From Lachnospiraceae bacterium (GTDB lineage: Bacteria; Bacillota; Clostridia; Lachnospirales; Lachnospiraceae), in contig JAFTXD010000057.1 in NCBI GenBank assembly GCA_017461775.1, forward strand, positions 1 through 37,873: a DNA stretch of 37,873 nt, given 5' to 3'. Each line of letters begins with the position of its first letter. The first letter of the stretch is position 1. The notes below the pieces were generated by a model that was not told the origin of the DNA, did no database searches, and saw only the letters and a program-made list of their open reading frames with translations. The translations under genes and the position numbers were made by a program. Positions 7,730-14,605 of the stretch are shown here, piece after piece.

Positions 7730-8716
7730 ATGCTAAAACTAAAATATTTATTTGAGAATTTTGAACTGGCAAGAAAATGCGTGGAGCTTTATGACTGTGA
7801 CACGGATTCTGTGGATGAGATGTTACGGTATTTAAGGATTTCATCAAATGCCATTTACCCGTTTCGAATGAAAAAGGATAACAGAATCTGCTTTTTAAGA
7901 TTGTCCCCGGTAGAGGAAAAAAAGCTTTCAGATGTGGAGGCTGAGATTTGTTTGATAAGATGGTTGATAGAGAGAGGCTTCCCTGCTATGCACCCGGTGC
8001 CGATGAAAGACGGAAGGCTTTTCGGACAAATCAATACGGAGTGGGGAGCTTATAATGTTTCCTGCTTTGAAAAGGTGGCGGGAAAGAGTCTTGAAGATAC
8101 AAATGGAACGCTTCAAAGTGTCAAAGGATACGGAAAGACGCTGGGGGAATTACATGGGCTGCTGAAGGAATATCCTTATTCTGAACAAAGGCGCAGCCAC
8201 AAGGTTCTTTTGAACGAAATTGAGGAAAGAATGCAGAAGTATGGTGCTTCGGAAATTGTAAGAAAAGAGTTTGGGGATGTGTGTAAGGAATTAGAACAGC
8301 TTCCGTTGTCTGCATCTGACTATGGTGTTGTTCATTATGATTTCGAGCCGGATAATGTATTCTATGATGAAAGGGACGGTTCTTTCAGCGTTATTGATTT
8401 TGATGATGCAATATGCTGTTGGTATGCATTGGATGTTGTAAGAGCTTTAGATGCCCTTGATGAGGTTGTGGAAGATGTGGATATAGAAGAAGCAACACGC
8501 TGTTTTCTTGGGGGGTATTGTAGTGTGACTGCTATCACGGAGGAGCAGTTACAGTCAATGACGTTAATGAGAAGATTTGTCCGTTTGCAGGAATATACGA
8601 CCCTTTTGCATGTATTGAGTGAAGATGTGGAGGATATGCCGGATTGGATGAGTAATCTGATACAAAAGCTAACGTTTAAGCTCCGTAGGTTGGAAGAAGC
8701 TATGGGCGAAAGATGA
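7730..8716 (+). CDS. APH-family phosphotransferase (kinase)
   Basis: 328 residues with a complete APH/choline-kinase catalytic set: VVHYDFEPDNVFYD (His202, Asp204, Asn209) and the metal-binding SVIDFDDA (Asp223). The N-terminal lobe has the lysine strand in RICFLRLSP and the hinge YNVSCFEKVAGKS. The Tyr in HYD instead of HGD is common in kinases of this family acting on homoserine-like or sugar substrates. The gene is separate from the phosphotransferase at 4656 and not closely similar to it. Its 3' end overlaps, in another frame, the open frame of a truncated acetyltransferase, so the end of this gene may lie at a recombination joint. Confidence 0.85.
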   Translation: MLKLKYLFENFELARKCVELYDCDTDSVDEMLRYLRISSNAIYPFRMKKDNRICFLRLSPVEEKKLSDVEAEICLIRWLIERGFPAMHPVPMKDGRLFGQINTEWGAYNVSCFEKVAGKSLEDTNGTLQSVKGYGKTLGELHGLLKEYPYSEQRRSHKVLLNEIEERMQKYGASEIVRKEFGDVCKELEQLPLSASDYGVVHYDFEPDNVFYDERDGSFSVIDFDDAICCWYALDVVRALDALDEVVEDVDIEEATRCFLGGYCSVTAITEEQLQSMTLMRRFVRLQEYTTLLHVLSEDVEDMPDWMSNLIQKLTFKLRRLEEAMGER

Positions 8717-9161
8717 AATTGAGAAACGCTGGGATGAAATATGGGAACTGACAGACGAAATAATAAAACACCTGAAACAAGCACCTGTTTTTTATCCAGG
8801 CTATGAATTTACAGAGCAAGTATACAAAGAGTTTTTTATGGATTCAGAGACGAATCTTCATATCGCTCTCTCGAAGGACAATAAAATAATAGGAATGATA
8901 GAAAGTAATGGTGAATCAGATATGTTTGCTTTTCAAAATACCAAATTGGTAAATGTAGGGGAAGTATATGTGATTCCGGAATACAGAGGAAGTTCTCTCT
9001 CTAGGGACTTACTTCATTTTGTTATTGATTATGAAAGACAAAAGGGTGCCAGATATCTATGGGTTGGACACGGAACGGCCAACCCAAATGCACGAGGATT
9101 CTGGAATAAATATTTTAAGACATATCAATATGAACTTGTAAGAAAAATCGAAAAATATTAA
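8673..9161 (+). pseudogene. 5'-truncated GNAT acetyltransferase
   Basis: The frame is open from 8673 to the stop at 9159-9161. The first ATG is only at 8838, yet the codons before it read as convincing protein (DEIEKRWDEIWELTDEI, then APVFYPGYEFTEQVY), and there is no ATG, GTG or TTG in frame between 8673 and 8838. After 8838 the acetyl-CoA-binding half follows: VGEVYVIPEYRGSSLSRDLL and NPNARGFWNKYFKTYQYEL. The N-terminal part of the gene is therefore missing, replaced by the end of the APH-like gene in another frame. Translation from 8838 would give a 107-residue fragment with a poor ribosome-binding site. I regard it as a remnant; a shortened functional protein is less likely. Confidence 0.7.
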
Positions 9162-9166
9162 GTTTA

Positions 9167-9199
9167 CACATTTATCAGTCTTCCAAACTGATAAATGTG
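9167..9199. repeat. Perfect 13-bp inverted repeat
   Basis: CACATTTATCAGT (9167-9179) and its exact complement ACTGATAAATGTG (9187-9199), loop CTTCCAA. It starts five bases after the truncated GNAT gene. Neither side has a T-tract, so it is not a typical terminator; an end of a lost mobile element or an mRNA-stabilising hairpin are possibilities. Confidence 0.7.
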
Positions 9200-9241
9200 A
9201 AGTTGATTGAGGATATTTGAATTTGGTAGTGAGGTAGTATA

Positions 9242-9673
9242 ATGATTAAAACTATGAAATACAGTGACTTAGCACAATGCGGTATGATTTATGCAAAAGC
9301 ATGTCCAATGGAACATTGGGGGATAGACTGGACCACAGAAAATGCAACAGAATATCTTCAGGATTTTTTTGAACAGAAAAGATTTGTCGGATATGTTTAT
9401 GAAGAAAATGATGAAGTGCTAGGTTGTATATTCGCGCTTCGTAAGATTTCAGGAAGCAAAGAAGAGATTTACATTAATGAGATGGCAGTACTTCCTGAAC
9501 GCCAAGGTCAAGGAATAGGTAAGCAGTTATTAAATGCTGTTAAAGATTACAGTAAGGGCAAGGGACTAGCGGGTATTGTTCTTTATACAAGTGAGTATGC
9601 GCCGGCGGCGAAGTTTTATGAAAAAAATGGGTTTAAATTATCAAATGGAACTATATGTATGTATTGTGAGTAA
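9242..9673 (+). CDS. GNAT-family acetyltransferase
   Basis: 143 residues, a single compact GNAT domain. The acetyl-CoA loop is VLPERQGQGIGKQLL (about residues 82-96), preceded by strand 4 INEMA, and followed by the typical late motif YAPAAKFYEKNGFKL. The size matches stand-alone GNATs. The substrate is unknown; the sequence alone does not make it an aminoglycoside enzyme. A GAGGT site is near the ATG. Codon use and base composition are AT-richer than in genes before 7.4 kb, like the neighbouring acetyltransferases. Confidence 0.85.
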   Translation: MIKTMKYSDLAQCGMIYAKACPMEHWGIDWTTENATEYLQDFFEQKRFVGYVYEENDEVLGCIFALRKISGSKEEIYINEMAVLPERQGQGIGKQLLNAVKDYSKGKGLAGIVLYTSEYAPAAKFYEKNGFKLSNGTICMYCE

Positions 9674-9712
9674 TTAAGGTGTGTTCAAATGTTAGTCTTG
9701 GGGAGAGAATGA

Positions 9713-9867
9713 AGGCATGTAATTGAATATATAAAAATGGTTGGCTATGATAAAGTGTATATAGTAAGCGACCACGAGAATTTATATGAAAAATATGGTT
9801 TCCGTGTAATGGATTGTAAAACTTCCCCATGGGCTTTGAAGAAAAAATGTATATGCAGGAGTTTTGA
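9713..9867 (+). pseudogene. C-terminal fragment of a GNAT acetyltransferase with frameshift
   Basis: In the frame of ATG 9737 the text reads RHVIEYIKMVGYDKVYIVSD...LYEKYGFRVMD, the usual C-terminal end of a GNAT enzyme. After SPWA the frame goes wrong: reading from about 9836 in the next frame gives FEEKMYMQEF followed by a stop at 9865-9867, which is how such proteins usually end. So one base has been lost near 9830-9836, and the whole N-terminal part with the acetyl-CoA loop is absent. Confidence 0.65.
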
Positions 9868-9883
9868 ATTGATGGAGGTTTAA

Positions 9884-10396
9884 ATGAAAATTGAAAAAGT
9901 GAGAAACGAGGGGGTTCTAGATATTAGCCTAGACAATTTTAACCGCCAACAGAACATTACAAGAATATATGTCAGAAAAGGTGAAAAGTATGTGCTCGAA
10001 GAACAGCTTGGGGTGATGGATTGGAGTATTGATAAAAAAAGGGAAGTTGCTCATGACCTTGTTGATAGTAATTATATTTCCTATCTTGCACTTGAGGGGG
10101 ATCAAATTGTTGGTTTTATGAGTCTTGTGAAGGAATTAGTATCCGAACGGATGATTCTTGATTTAATTCAGGTGGACATGAATTTTCGTGGTCAGGGCAT
10201 CGGGCAGTCATTATGGGAAAAAGCAGTGGAAGAAGCATGTTTAAACGGAGCAAGAGAGTTGTACATCTCAGCCTGTCCATCGGAGGAGACAATCAATTTC
10301 TACAGAGCAATGGGGGCTGATGTTACTGACAATCCGATTATATCCATTGCAAATGAGGAACCAGACGATCTTCAGCTTGTTTATCAAATTGTGTAA
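9884..10396 (+). CDS. GNAT-family acetyltransferase
   Basis: 170 residues. The acetyl-CoA loop QVDMNFRGQGIGQSLWEKA lies at about residues 95-115 after strand 4 (ERMILDLIQ), and the late motif ETINFYRAMGADVTD is present. The preceding GGAGG sits eight bases upstream of the ATG, itself directly after the out-of-frame stop of the GNAT remnant. The substrate cannot be deduced. This is the third GNAT-like unit within 1.7 kb, alongside two broken ones, so the locus looks like a site of repeated gene gain and decay. Confidence 0.85.
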   Translation: MKIEKVRNEGVLDISLDNFNRQQNITRIYVRKGEKYVLEEQLGVMDWSIDKKREVAHDLVDSNYISYLALEGDQIVGFMSLVKELVSERMILDLIQVDMNFRGQGIGQSLWEKAVEEACLNGARELYISACPSEETINFYRAMGADVTDNPIISIANEEPDDLQLVYQIV

Positions 10397-10448
10397 AAGT
10401 CAAATTCACCAGCACATTTTTATTTCATACAAAGCAATTCCAATACTG

Positions 10449-10535
10449 ATGCAACCGGTGGTTGCAAGTGCTGGTACAATAGCAACACTAAGTTGGTTCA
10501 ATAATCCGTATATTATTGCTATGATTATGAAATGA
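10449..10535 (+). pseudogene. Possible fragment of a membrane protein
   Basis: A 28-codon frame (MQPVVASAGTIATLSWFNNP then IIAMIMK) reads like a membrane-helix end of a larger protein. It has no ribosome-binding site, and the codons before it are not convincing. It lies between the GNAT gene and the XRE regulator, whose AGGAGG overlaps its stop. I do not recognise the parent family. Confidence 0.3.
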
Positions 10536-10548
10536 GGAGGTGTTAAGA

Positions 10549-11289
10549 ATGGCTTTAGGAGACAATATACAATATATACGCAAGGTAAATGATATTACCC
10601 AAGAGGAACTTGCAGAAAGACTTTCTGTTTCAAGACAAACTATCTCTAAATGGGAAATGAATCAGGCGTATCCGGAAATACCAAAACTTATAGAAATAGG
10701 AAATATATTTCATTGCAAGGTGGATGAGCTGTTAAAAGAGGATATGGATAAATGCAAGGACGTTTATTCAGAGATAACAGTTAAGGAAATTCCCGGATTC
10801 CGCATGGGACGATATGTTATTATTTCGTACAATCCGGAAGACGATGTACATGCCTACATGGATAGATGGGCTGAATCAAGTGGGTTAAATGCATTTATAG
10901 ATTATAAACCAAAAAGGATAGGATGGGATTTCCCGTTTGTATCCGCAGAACAGCAAAATCGCTTTGGATTAAGGGGCTATGTTGCTGCTTACATATTACC
11001 GGATGGGTTTGAACCAAAGTGTGGTGGTGTAGAAATCGCCAGTCAAGGAGCTGCTAATTACGCTTGTATAACCATTTGTGACCCGTTTTCAAGAGCATTT
11101 GAATATATTCCCAATGCGTACAAAAAGGTTTTAGAATACTTGAATGCAAACGGATTTAAAGAAAATGTAAGCGGTGAATACTTGTCATGTTTCGAGTATG
11201 TATACGAAAAGGACAATACTACATATATGGAAGTATGTATTCACGTGGATTCTGTGGGATATGCAAATTTATTTACGCCCTTGAAATAA
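10549..11289 (+). CDS. XRE-family regulator with GyrI-like effector domain
   Basis: 246 residues. Residues 1-62 are a Cro/CI helix-turn-helix (ITQEELAERLSVSRQTISKW and DELLKE). From about 75 onward it matches the GyrI/AraC effector-binding type of domain (EIPGFRMGRYVII, later CFEYVYEKDNTTYMEVCIHV), which binds small hydrophobic or cationic molecules in related regulators. ATG 10549 was chosen because AGGAGG lies eight bases upstream; an in-frame GTG at 10540 overlaps that site. It is followed after 23 bases by the small cysteine peptidase gene and may sense a compound handled by nearby transferases, which is inference. Confidence 0.85.
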   Translation: MALGDNIQYIRKVNDITQEELAERLSVSRQTISKWEMNQAYPEIPKLIEIGNIFHCKVDELLKEDMDKCKDVYSEITVKEIPGFRMGRYVIISYNPEDDVHAYMDRWAESSGLNAFIDYKPKRIGWDFPFVSAEQQNRFGLRGYVAAYILPDGFEPKCGGVEIASQGAANYACITICDPFSRAFEYIPNAYKKVLEYLNANGFKENVSGEYLSCFEYVYEKDNTTYMEVCIHVDSVGYANLFTPLK

Positions 11290-11312
11290 AGTGTATTGGA
11301 ACGGAGGCTATT

Positions 11313-11669
11313 ATGGAGCTTATTATGCAGCCAACAAGTGTGGCGTGTGGTCAGGCTTGTATCGCCATGATTACAGGAAAAAGTATCGAAGAAGTTATAC
11401 AGACCATGAGAACGGATGGACCGACGAGCATAGGTCAACTGATAGAAGCATTAGATTTTTATAAAATAAATCATGCGGAAAGGAATACTCGTATTTCTAA
11501 GAAAAATCCTGTTCCGTATAAGTATTCTATTTTAACTGTTCACACAGATGCAGGTTATACACATTGGACATTGTTATATGATGGTAAATATTATGATCCT
11601 GAATGGGGGTTGATTGAAGAAGAATATACACACGGAAAAATTACTTCTTTCCTGGCGATATATGAATAG
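11313..11669 (+). CDS. Small C39-like cysteine peptidase domain protein
   Basis: 118 residues, all one papain-like C39 fold. It begins with the signature QPTSVACGQACIAMITG, giving the oxyanion Gln6 and catalytic Cys12; the catalytic His84 is in YTHWTLLYDG and Asp95 in YYDPEWG. C39 domains normally remove double-glycine leaders of bacteriocins as part of an ABC transporter. Here there is no transporter, no signal peptide and no precursor peptide nearby, so it is a stand-alone cytoplasmic protein whose target is unknown. ATG 11313 has GGAGG six bases upstream; upstream extension would run inside the XRE gene. Confidence 0.75.
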   Translation: MELIMQPTSVACGQACIAMITGKSIEEVIQTMRTDGPTSIGQLIEALDFYKINHAERNTRISKKNPVPYKYSILTVHTDAGYTHWTLLYDGKYYDPEWGLIEEEYTHGKITSFLAIYE

Positions 11670-11691
11670 TAATTTGTGAAAGGGTATTCAA

Positions 11692-12021
11692 ATGAATGAG
11701 CAAGTAAAGGCTTATGTAGAAAAGTATTCCGGTGAGATTATTGATATGTACAATAATTTGAGGAAGATGATTTATGATAGTGTCTCATGTGAACCTGAGG
11801 AGACATTGTGGGCAAAGTTACCAAGCTATAATATGGGAGAGAAGGTTGTGAGACTTATTCCGTTTAAAGACCACATTAACATTGAAGCAAAGGCGATAAT
11901 TTCGCATAAGGAAGAATTAGCAGGTTATAAAATTACTCCTAAAGGAATGTTGCAGGTTTATTTAAAACAGGATATACCATGTGAGGTTTTGAAACAGATA
12001 TTTGCAGAAACTTTAGAGTGA
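11692..12021 (+). CDS. DUF1801 (YdhG-like) domain protein
   Basis: 109 residues. The layout fits the DUF1801/YdhG family: a helical start (YVEKYSGEIIDMYNNLRKMI), ETLWAKLPSYNMGEKVVRLIPFKDHINIEA and an end helix PCEVLKQIFAETLE. Members of this small cytoplasmic family have no settled biochemical role. It starts 22 bases after the peptidase gene and probably shares its transcript. It is the last plus-strand gene before the terminator shared with the convergent AraC gene. Confidence 0.7.
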   Translation: MNEQVKAYVEKYSGEIIDMYNNLRKMIYDSVSCEPEETLWAKLPSYNMGEKVVRLIPFKDHINIEAKAIISHKEELAGYKITPKGMLQVYLKQDIPCEVLKQIFAETLE

Positions 12022-12041
12022 AAAGAGCAATTAATAGATAG

Positions 12042-12060
12042 AGCCAGACGCAAAGACGCA
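12042..12060 (+). repeat. AGACGC tandem element, copy 2
   Basis: AGCCAGACGCAAAGACGCA, two AGACGC units two bases apart, 20 bases after the DUF1801 stop codon and fused to the left arm of the next terminator. GAGCAA precedes it (12025), as it does copy 3. Confidence 0.75.
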
Positions 12061-12111
12061 GAGCCGGTGAAGCTGTGATAATCACAGTTTATCAGCTCTG
12101 CTTTTTATTTT
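12058..12111. terminator. Terminator between the DUF1801 and AraC genes
   Basis: Long hairpin with outer arms GCAGAGC / GCTCTGC (12058-12064 with 12095-12101), pairing continued by GGTGAA/TTTATC-type pairs and capped by CTGTGA-TAA-TCACAG, then CTTTTTATTTT. The right arm lies inside the last codons of the convergent AraC gene. Confidence 0.8.
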
Positions 12112-12967
12112 GGGGAAGATAGACAGTATCTCTTTCCAGTAGACATTGTTTACGGTACTGGCTGGGAGTTAGCCCGGTTCTTTTCTTAAACTGGGCGGAA
12201 AGGTATTCGCCGTGGCAGTATCCTGTTTCGTGGGCAATGTCCATAATGGATTTATTGGTGGTAGATAATAAAATCTGTACCTGCCGGATTTGGATATTAT
12301 TTAAGTAGGTGCTGTAGGTCATCCCCAGCTGGGAGTGAAACAGTCTGGAAAAATAACCGGCAGAAAAGCCTACATACCGGGCAACTTCCTCCATGGAGGG
12401 CTGCTCCCTGTAGTGGTCCTCCATATACACAATGGCATTGATAAGGGGAGGAGAAAGTGGCTTTGGATTCATGGAAAACTCTTCGGGCAGATGCTCATCA
12501 AGGACAGTAGTAAAAAGCCTGAAAAGCATCCCTTGAAGAATGAATTCTTTGTAGGGGGAATCCTTTTGATATTCCTCGTAAATATCGAAAAACATTCGCC
12601 GAAGCTTGTCCTGTGATTTTGGAGAAAAATGATACACAAAGGTTTCATATAATCTGGTAAAAACCGGCTGACCTACTACCTGAATAAAGGGTTTTACAAA
12701 TTCCGGAGAGAATTTTATCATGATGCGCTCATAGGGTTCGTTATACCGGGCAAGAGTGCGGTGGAGAATAAAGGGCGGAAGCAGTGCTACGTCCCCGGCC
12801 TGATAGGAATAGGAGTAAAGGGGCGTGACGGTTCTACGATGTCCCCGGATGGTAAAACCGATATTGTAATGATCCGTGGCCATTTGCAGAGAATCCATAT
12901 GGTAGGGTTCGTTTATGCAGATATGGGTCACAACGATGTGTTGTCCCTGAGGTAATGGTGTAGGCAT
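12092..12967 (-). CDS. AraC-family transcriptional regulator
   Basis: 291 residues. The N-terminal part (about 10-150) is a cupin-like sensor domain (YSYQAGDVALLPPFILHRT is the usual late cupin strand). The last ~100 residues are the AraC DNA-binding domain with two helix-turn-helices: SMEEVARYVGFSAGYFSRLF and SIMDIAHETGYCHGEYLSAQ, ending FKKRTGLTPSQYRKQ. AGGAGG precedes its ATG. No sugar or transport genes lie alongside. It is divergent from the small KTR gene, with 131 bases between them, in which I see no convincing consensus promoter in either direction. Confidence 0.9.
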   Translation of the reverse strand: MPTPLPQGQHIVVTHICINEPYHMDSLQMATDHYNIGFTIRGHRRTVTPLYSYSYQAGDVALLPPFILHRTLARYNEPYERIMIKFSPEFVKPFIQVVGQPVFTRLYETFVYHFSPKSQDKLRRMFFDIYEEYQKDSPYKEFILQGMLFRLFTTVLDEHLPEEFSMNPKPLSPPLINAIVYMEDHYREQPSMEEVARYVGFSAGYFSRLFHSQLGMTYSTYLNNIQIRQVQILLSTTNKSIMDIAHETGYCHGEYLSAQFKKRTGLTPSQYRKQCLLERDTVYLPQNKKQS

Positions 12968-13098
12968 GTGAAATCCTCCTTTGTATCGTATAGTATGTCA
13001 TAAAATCTCAAATTTCACAAGGGATATATGATGATAACAAATGAAAAACTGCATTAATTTTACTACAATGAAGTAAATAGATAAAAGGGGGAGTTTGT

Positions 13099-13266
13099 AT
13101 GGATGGAAATCAGTGGCTTCTGTGTCCTGTTTGCAAAAGCAAAACAAGGATACAGATACGAAAAGAGACAGAACTTAAATATTTTCCTCTTTTTTGTCCC
13201 AAGTGCAAGAGGGAGACACTTATTCATGTGAGGGAGCAGAAGATTTCGGTGGTAGAGGGAAAGTGA
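13099..13266 (+). CDS. Cysteine-rich KTR mini-protein
   Basis: 55 residues. Two CPxC knuckles (Cys9/Cys12 and Cys33/Cys36) surround KSKTRIQIRKETELKYFPLF, the typical pattern of the Cys_rich_KTR family (PF14205), predicted to be a zinc ribbon. The family is common in clostridia and is often found on conjugative elements; its function is unknown. AGGGGGAG precedes the ATG. The gene stands alone, with copy 3 of the AGACGC element starting 12 bases after its stop. Confidence 0.85.
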   Translation: MDGNQWLLCPVCKSKTRIQIRKETELKYFPLFCPKCKRETLIHVREQKISVVEGK

Positions 13267-13278
13267 ATATGAGCAAGA

Positions 13279-13297
13279 AGCCAGACGCTTAGACGCA
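13279..13297 (+). repeat. AGACGC tandem element, copy 3
   Basis: AGCCAGACGCTTAGACGCA, the same length as copy 2, preceded by GAGCAA at 13271. It is followed 11 bases later by a strong terminator hairpin. Confidence 0.75.
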
Positions 13298-13308
13298 ACT
13301 ATAGAAGT

Positions 13309-13347
13309 AAAGCCGATGGACATATAAAATGTGTTTGTCGGCTTTTT
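13309..13347 (+). terminator. Terminator or attenuator before the HD-GYP gene
   Basis: A 17-bp hairpin (13309-13325 with 13329-13345), with arms beginning AAAGCCGA / TCGGCTTT, several G-T pairs and loop AAA, ends in a short T-tract. Only 25 bases separate it from the start codon of the HD-GYP gene, so no promoter fits between them. Confidence 0.75.
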
Positions 13348-13372
13348 CTGAATGGAGAAAGGAGTGATTACG

Positions 13373-14587
13373 TTGCAGGGAAATCCTGTATTGATAGAGA
13401 ATGAGAAGCAGGCAAATAAAACAGTGGCAAAGGTGATGGGAACGACCTTTATCATTTTTACCATAGTGTTTTTGATGAATTTGCTTGGGGTATTTGTCAT
13501 TGAGAACGGTATTATGATACCGGCGTATGTAGGCAGCAGTATTTTGCTTTTGCTGCCCATGGTACTTACGTATGTGGGAAAGCTGGAGAATAAATATGTA
13601 AAGTATGTGAATGTATGCAGCTCCGTACTGTTTGTGACGCTGATAAGTGTGGCTTTGACCTATCATGTAGTGGTGCTTTATGTGTATCCTATCGCTATCG
13701 CCAGTCTCTATTTTTCTAAGAAGCTGAATATATTTGCCACAGCTCTTACTGTAGTGGGCACATCGGTAGGGCAGTTATTGGCCTATTATCTGCCGACGCA
13801 GAAGGATGATAATTTCTCGAATTTATATGAAACCATTGTCTGGGGGATTATCCCCAGGGCCATGGTGCTTATCGCAGTGGCGATTATCTTTACCATGCTG
13901 TGCTCCAGAACGGTGGCACTGCTGGGGAAGCTGACCAGAGCAGCCCGGGAGCTGACCCAGTACCATGAGGAAATGGTTATGGGCTTTGCTACACTGGTGG
14001 AAAATAAGGACGGCAGTACCGGCGGTCACATTAAAAGGACCACCATGTATGTAAAGCTGCTGGCAGAGGAGCTACTTCGGCGAGGGGGCTATGAAGCGGT
14101 TCTGACAGAGGAATATATAAAGAATCTGTGTATGGCGGCACCCATGCATGATATCGGGAAAATCGCCATACCTGATGTGATTTTGCAAAAGCCCGGGAAG
14201 CTTACCGCAGAAGAATTTGAAGTGATTAAATCTCACGCTGTCAGCGGTGGACGGATTATTGAGGAGACCTTTGGGCATCTGGGGGATGAGGCCTACACGA
14301 AAATGGCCTATCAGGTGGCGAGGTATCATCATGAAAAATGGAATGGCAAAGGCTACCCGGAGGGATTAAAACGAAGGGAAATCCCGTTGGCGGCAAGGAT
14401 TATGGCCATCGCTGATGTGTTTGATGCTCTGTCGGAAAAGAGGTGCTACAGAGAGGCGATGCCCCTGGACAAATGCTTTGACATTATTTTTGAGGGGAGT
14501 GGACAGGACTTTGACCCGGTGCTTACAGAGATTTTTCTGGATATCCGGGAGGAAGTAGAAAAGGTTCATGCAGAAATGAGTAAATAG
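13373..14587 (+). CDS. Membrane HD-GYP domain protein (probable c-di-GMP phosphodiesterase)
   Basis: 404 residues. The first ~185 form six membrane helices with very short loops. The HD-GYP domain follows (about 200-400): metal-binding HDIGK (His259, Asp260), then YHHEKWNGKGYPEGL with Gly327-Tyr328-Pro329, then AIADVFDALSEKRCYREA. All motifs of an active c-di-GMP phosphodiesterase are present. The start is read as TTG 13373, because AAAGGAG (13358-13364) is eight bases upstream of it and overlaps the first codons after the alternative ATG 13352. The membrane domain is a paralogue of that in the chemoreceptor 18 bases downstream, so both probably sense the same thing. Confidence 0.88.
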   Translation: MQGNPVLIENEKQANKTVAKVMGTTFIIFTIVFLMNLLGVFVIENGIMIPAYVGSSILLLLPMVLTYVGKLENKYVKYVNVCSSVLFVTLISVALTYHVVVLYVYPIAIASLYFSKKLNIFATALTVVGTSVGQLLAYYLPTQKDDNFSNLYETIVWGIIPRAMVLIAVAIIFTMLCSRTVALLGKLTRAARELTQYHEEMVMGFATLVENKDGSTGGHIKRTTMYVKLLAEELLRRGGYEAVLTEEYIKNLCMAAPMHDIGKIAIPDVILQKPGKLTAEEFEVIKSHAVSGGRIIEETFGHLGDEAYTKMAYQVARYHHEKWNGKGYPEGLKRREIPLAARIMAIADVFDALSEKRCYREAMPLDKCFDIIFEGSGQDFDPVLTEIFLDIREEVEKVHAEMSK

Positions 14588-14605
14588 ACCAAAAGGAGAA
14601 TCGTT

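Noticed and set aside
4656-10396. APH and GNAT genes as an aminoglycoside-resistance cluster
   Set aside because: Both folds are broad and no sequence feature identifies aminoglycoside substrates; no integron or transposon is visible.
11187-11312. N-terminal extension of the C39-like protein inside the XRE gene
   Set aside because: The extension is out-of-frame text of the upstream gene; ATG 11313 has its own ribosome-binding site directly before the peptidase signature.
13267-13372. c-di-GMP riboswitch before the HD-GYP gene
   Set aside because: The AGACGC text superficially recalls part of the class I aptamer, but the region is too short and lacks the paired P2/P3 helices and receptor loop.
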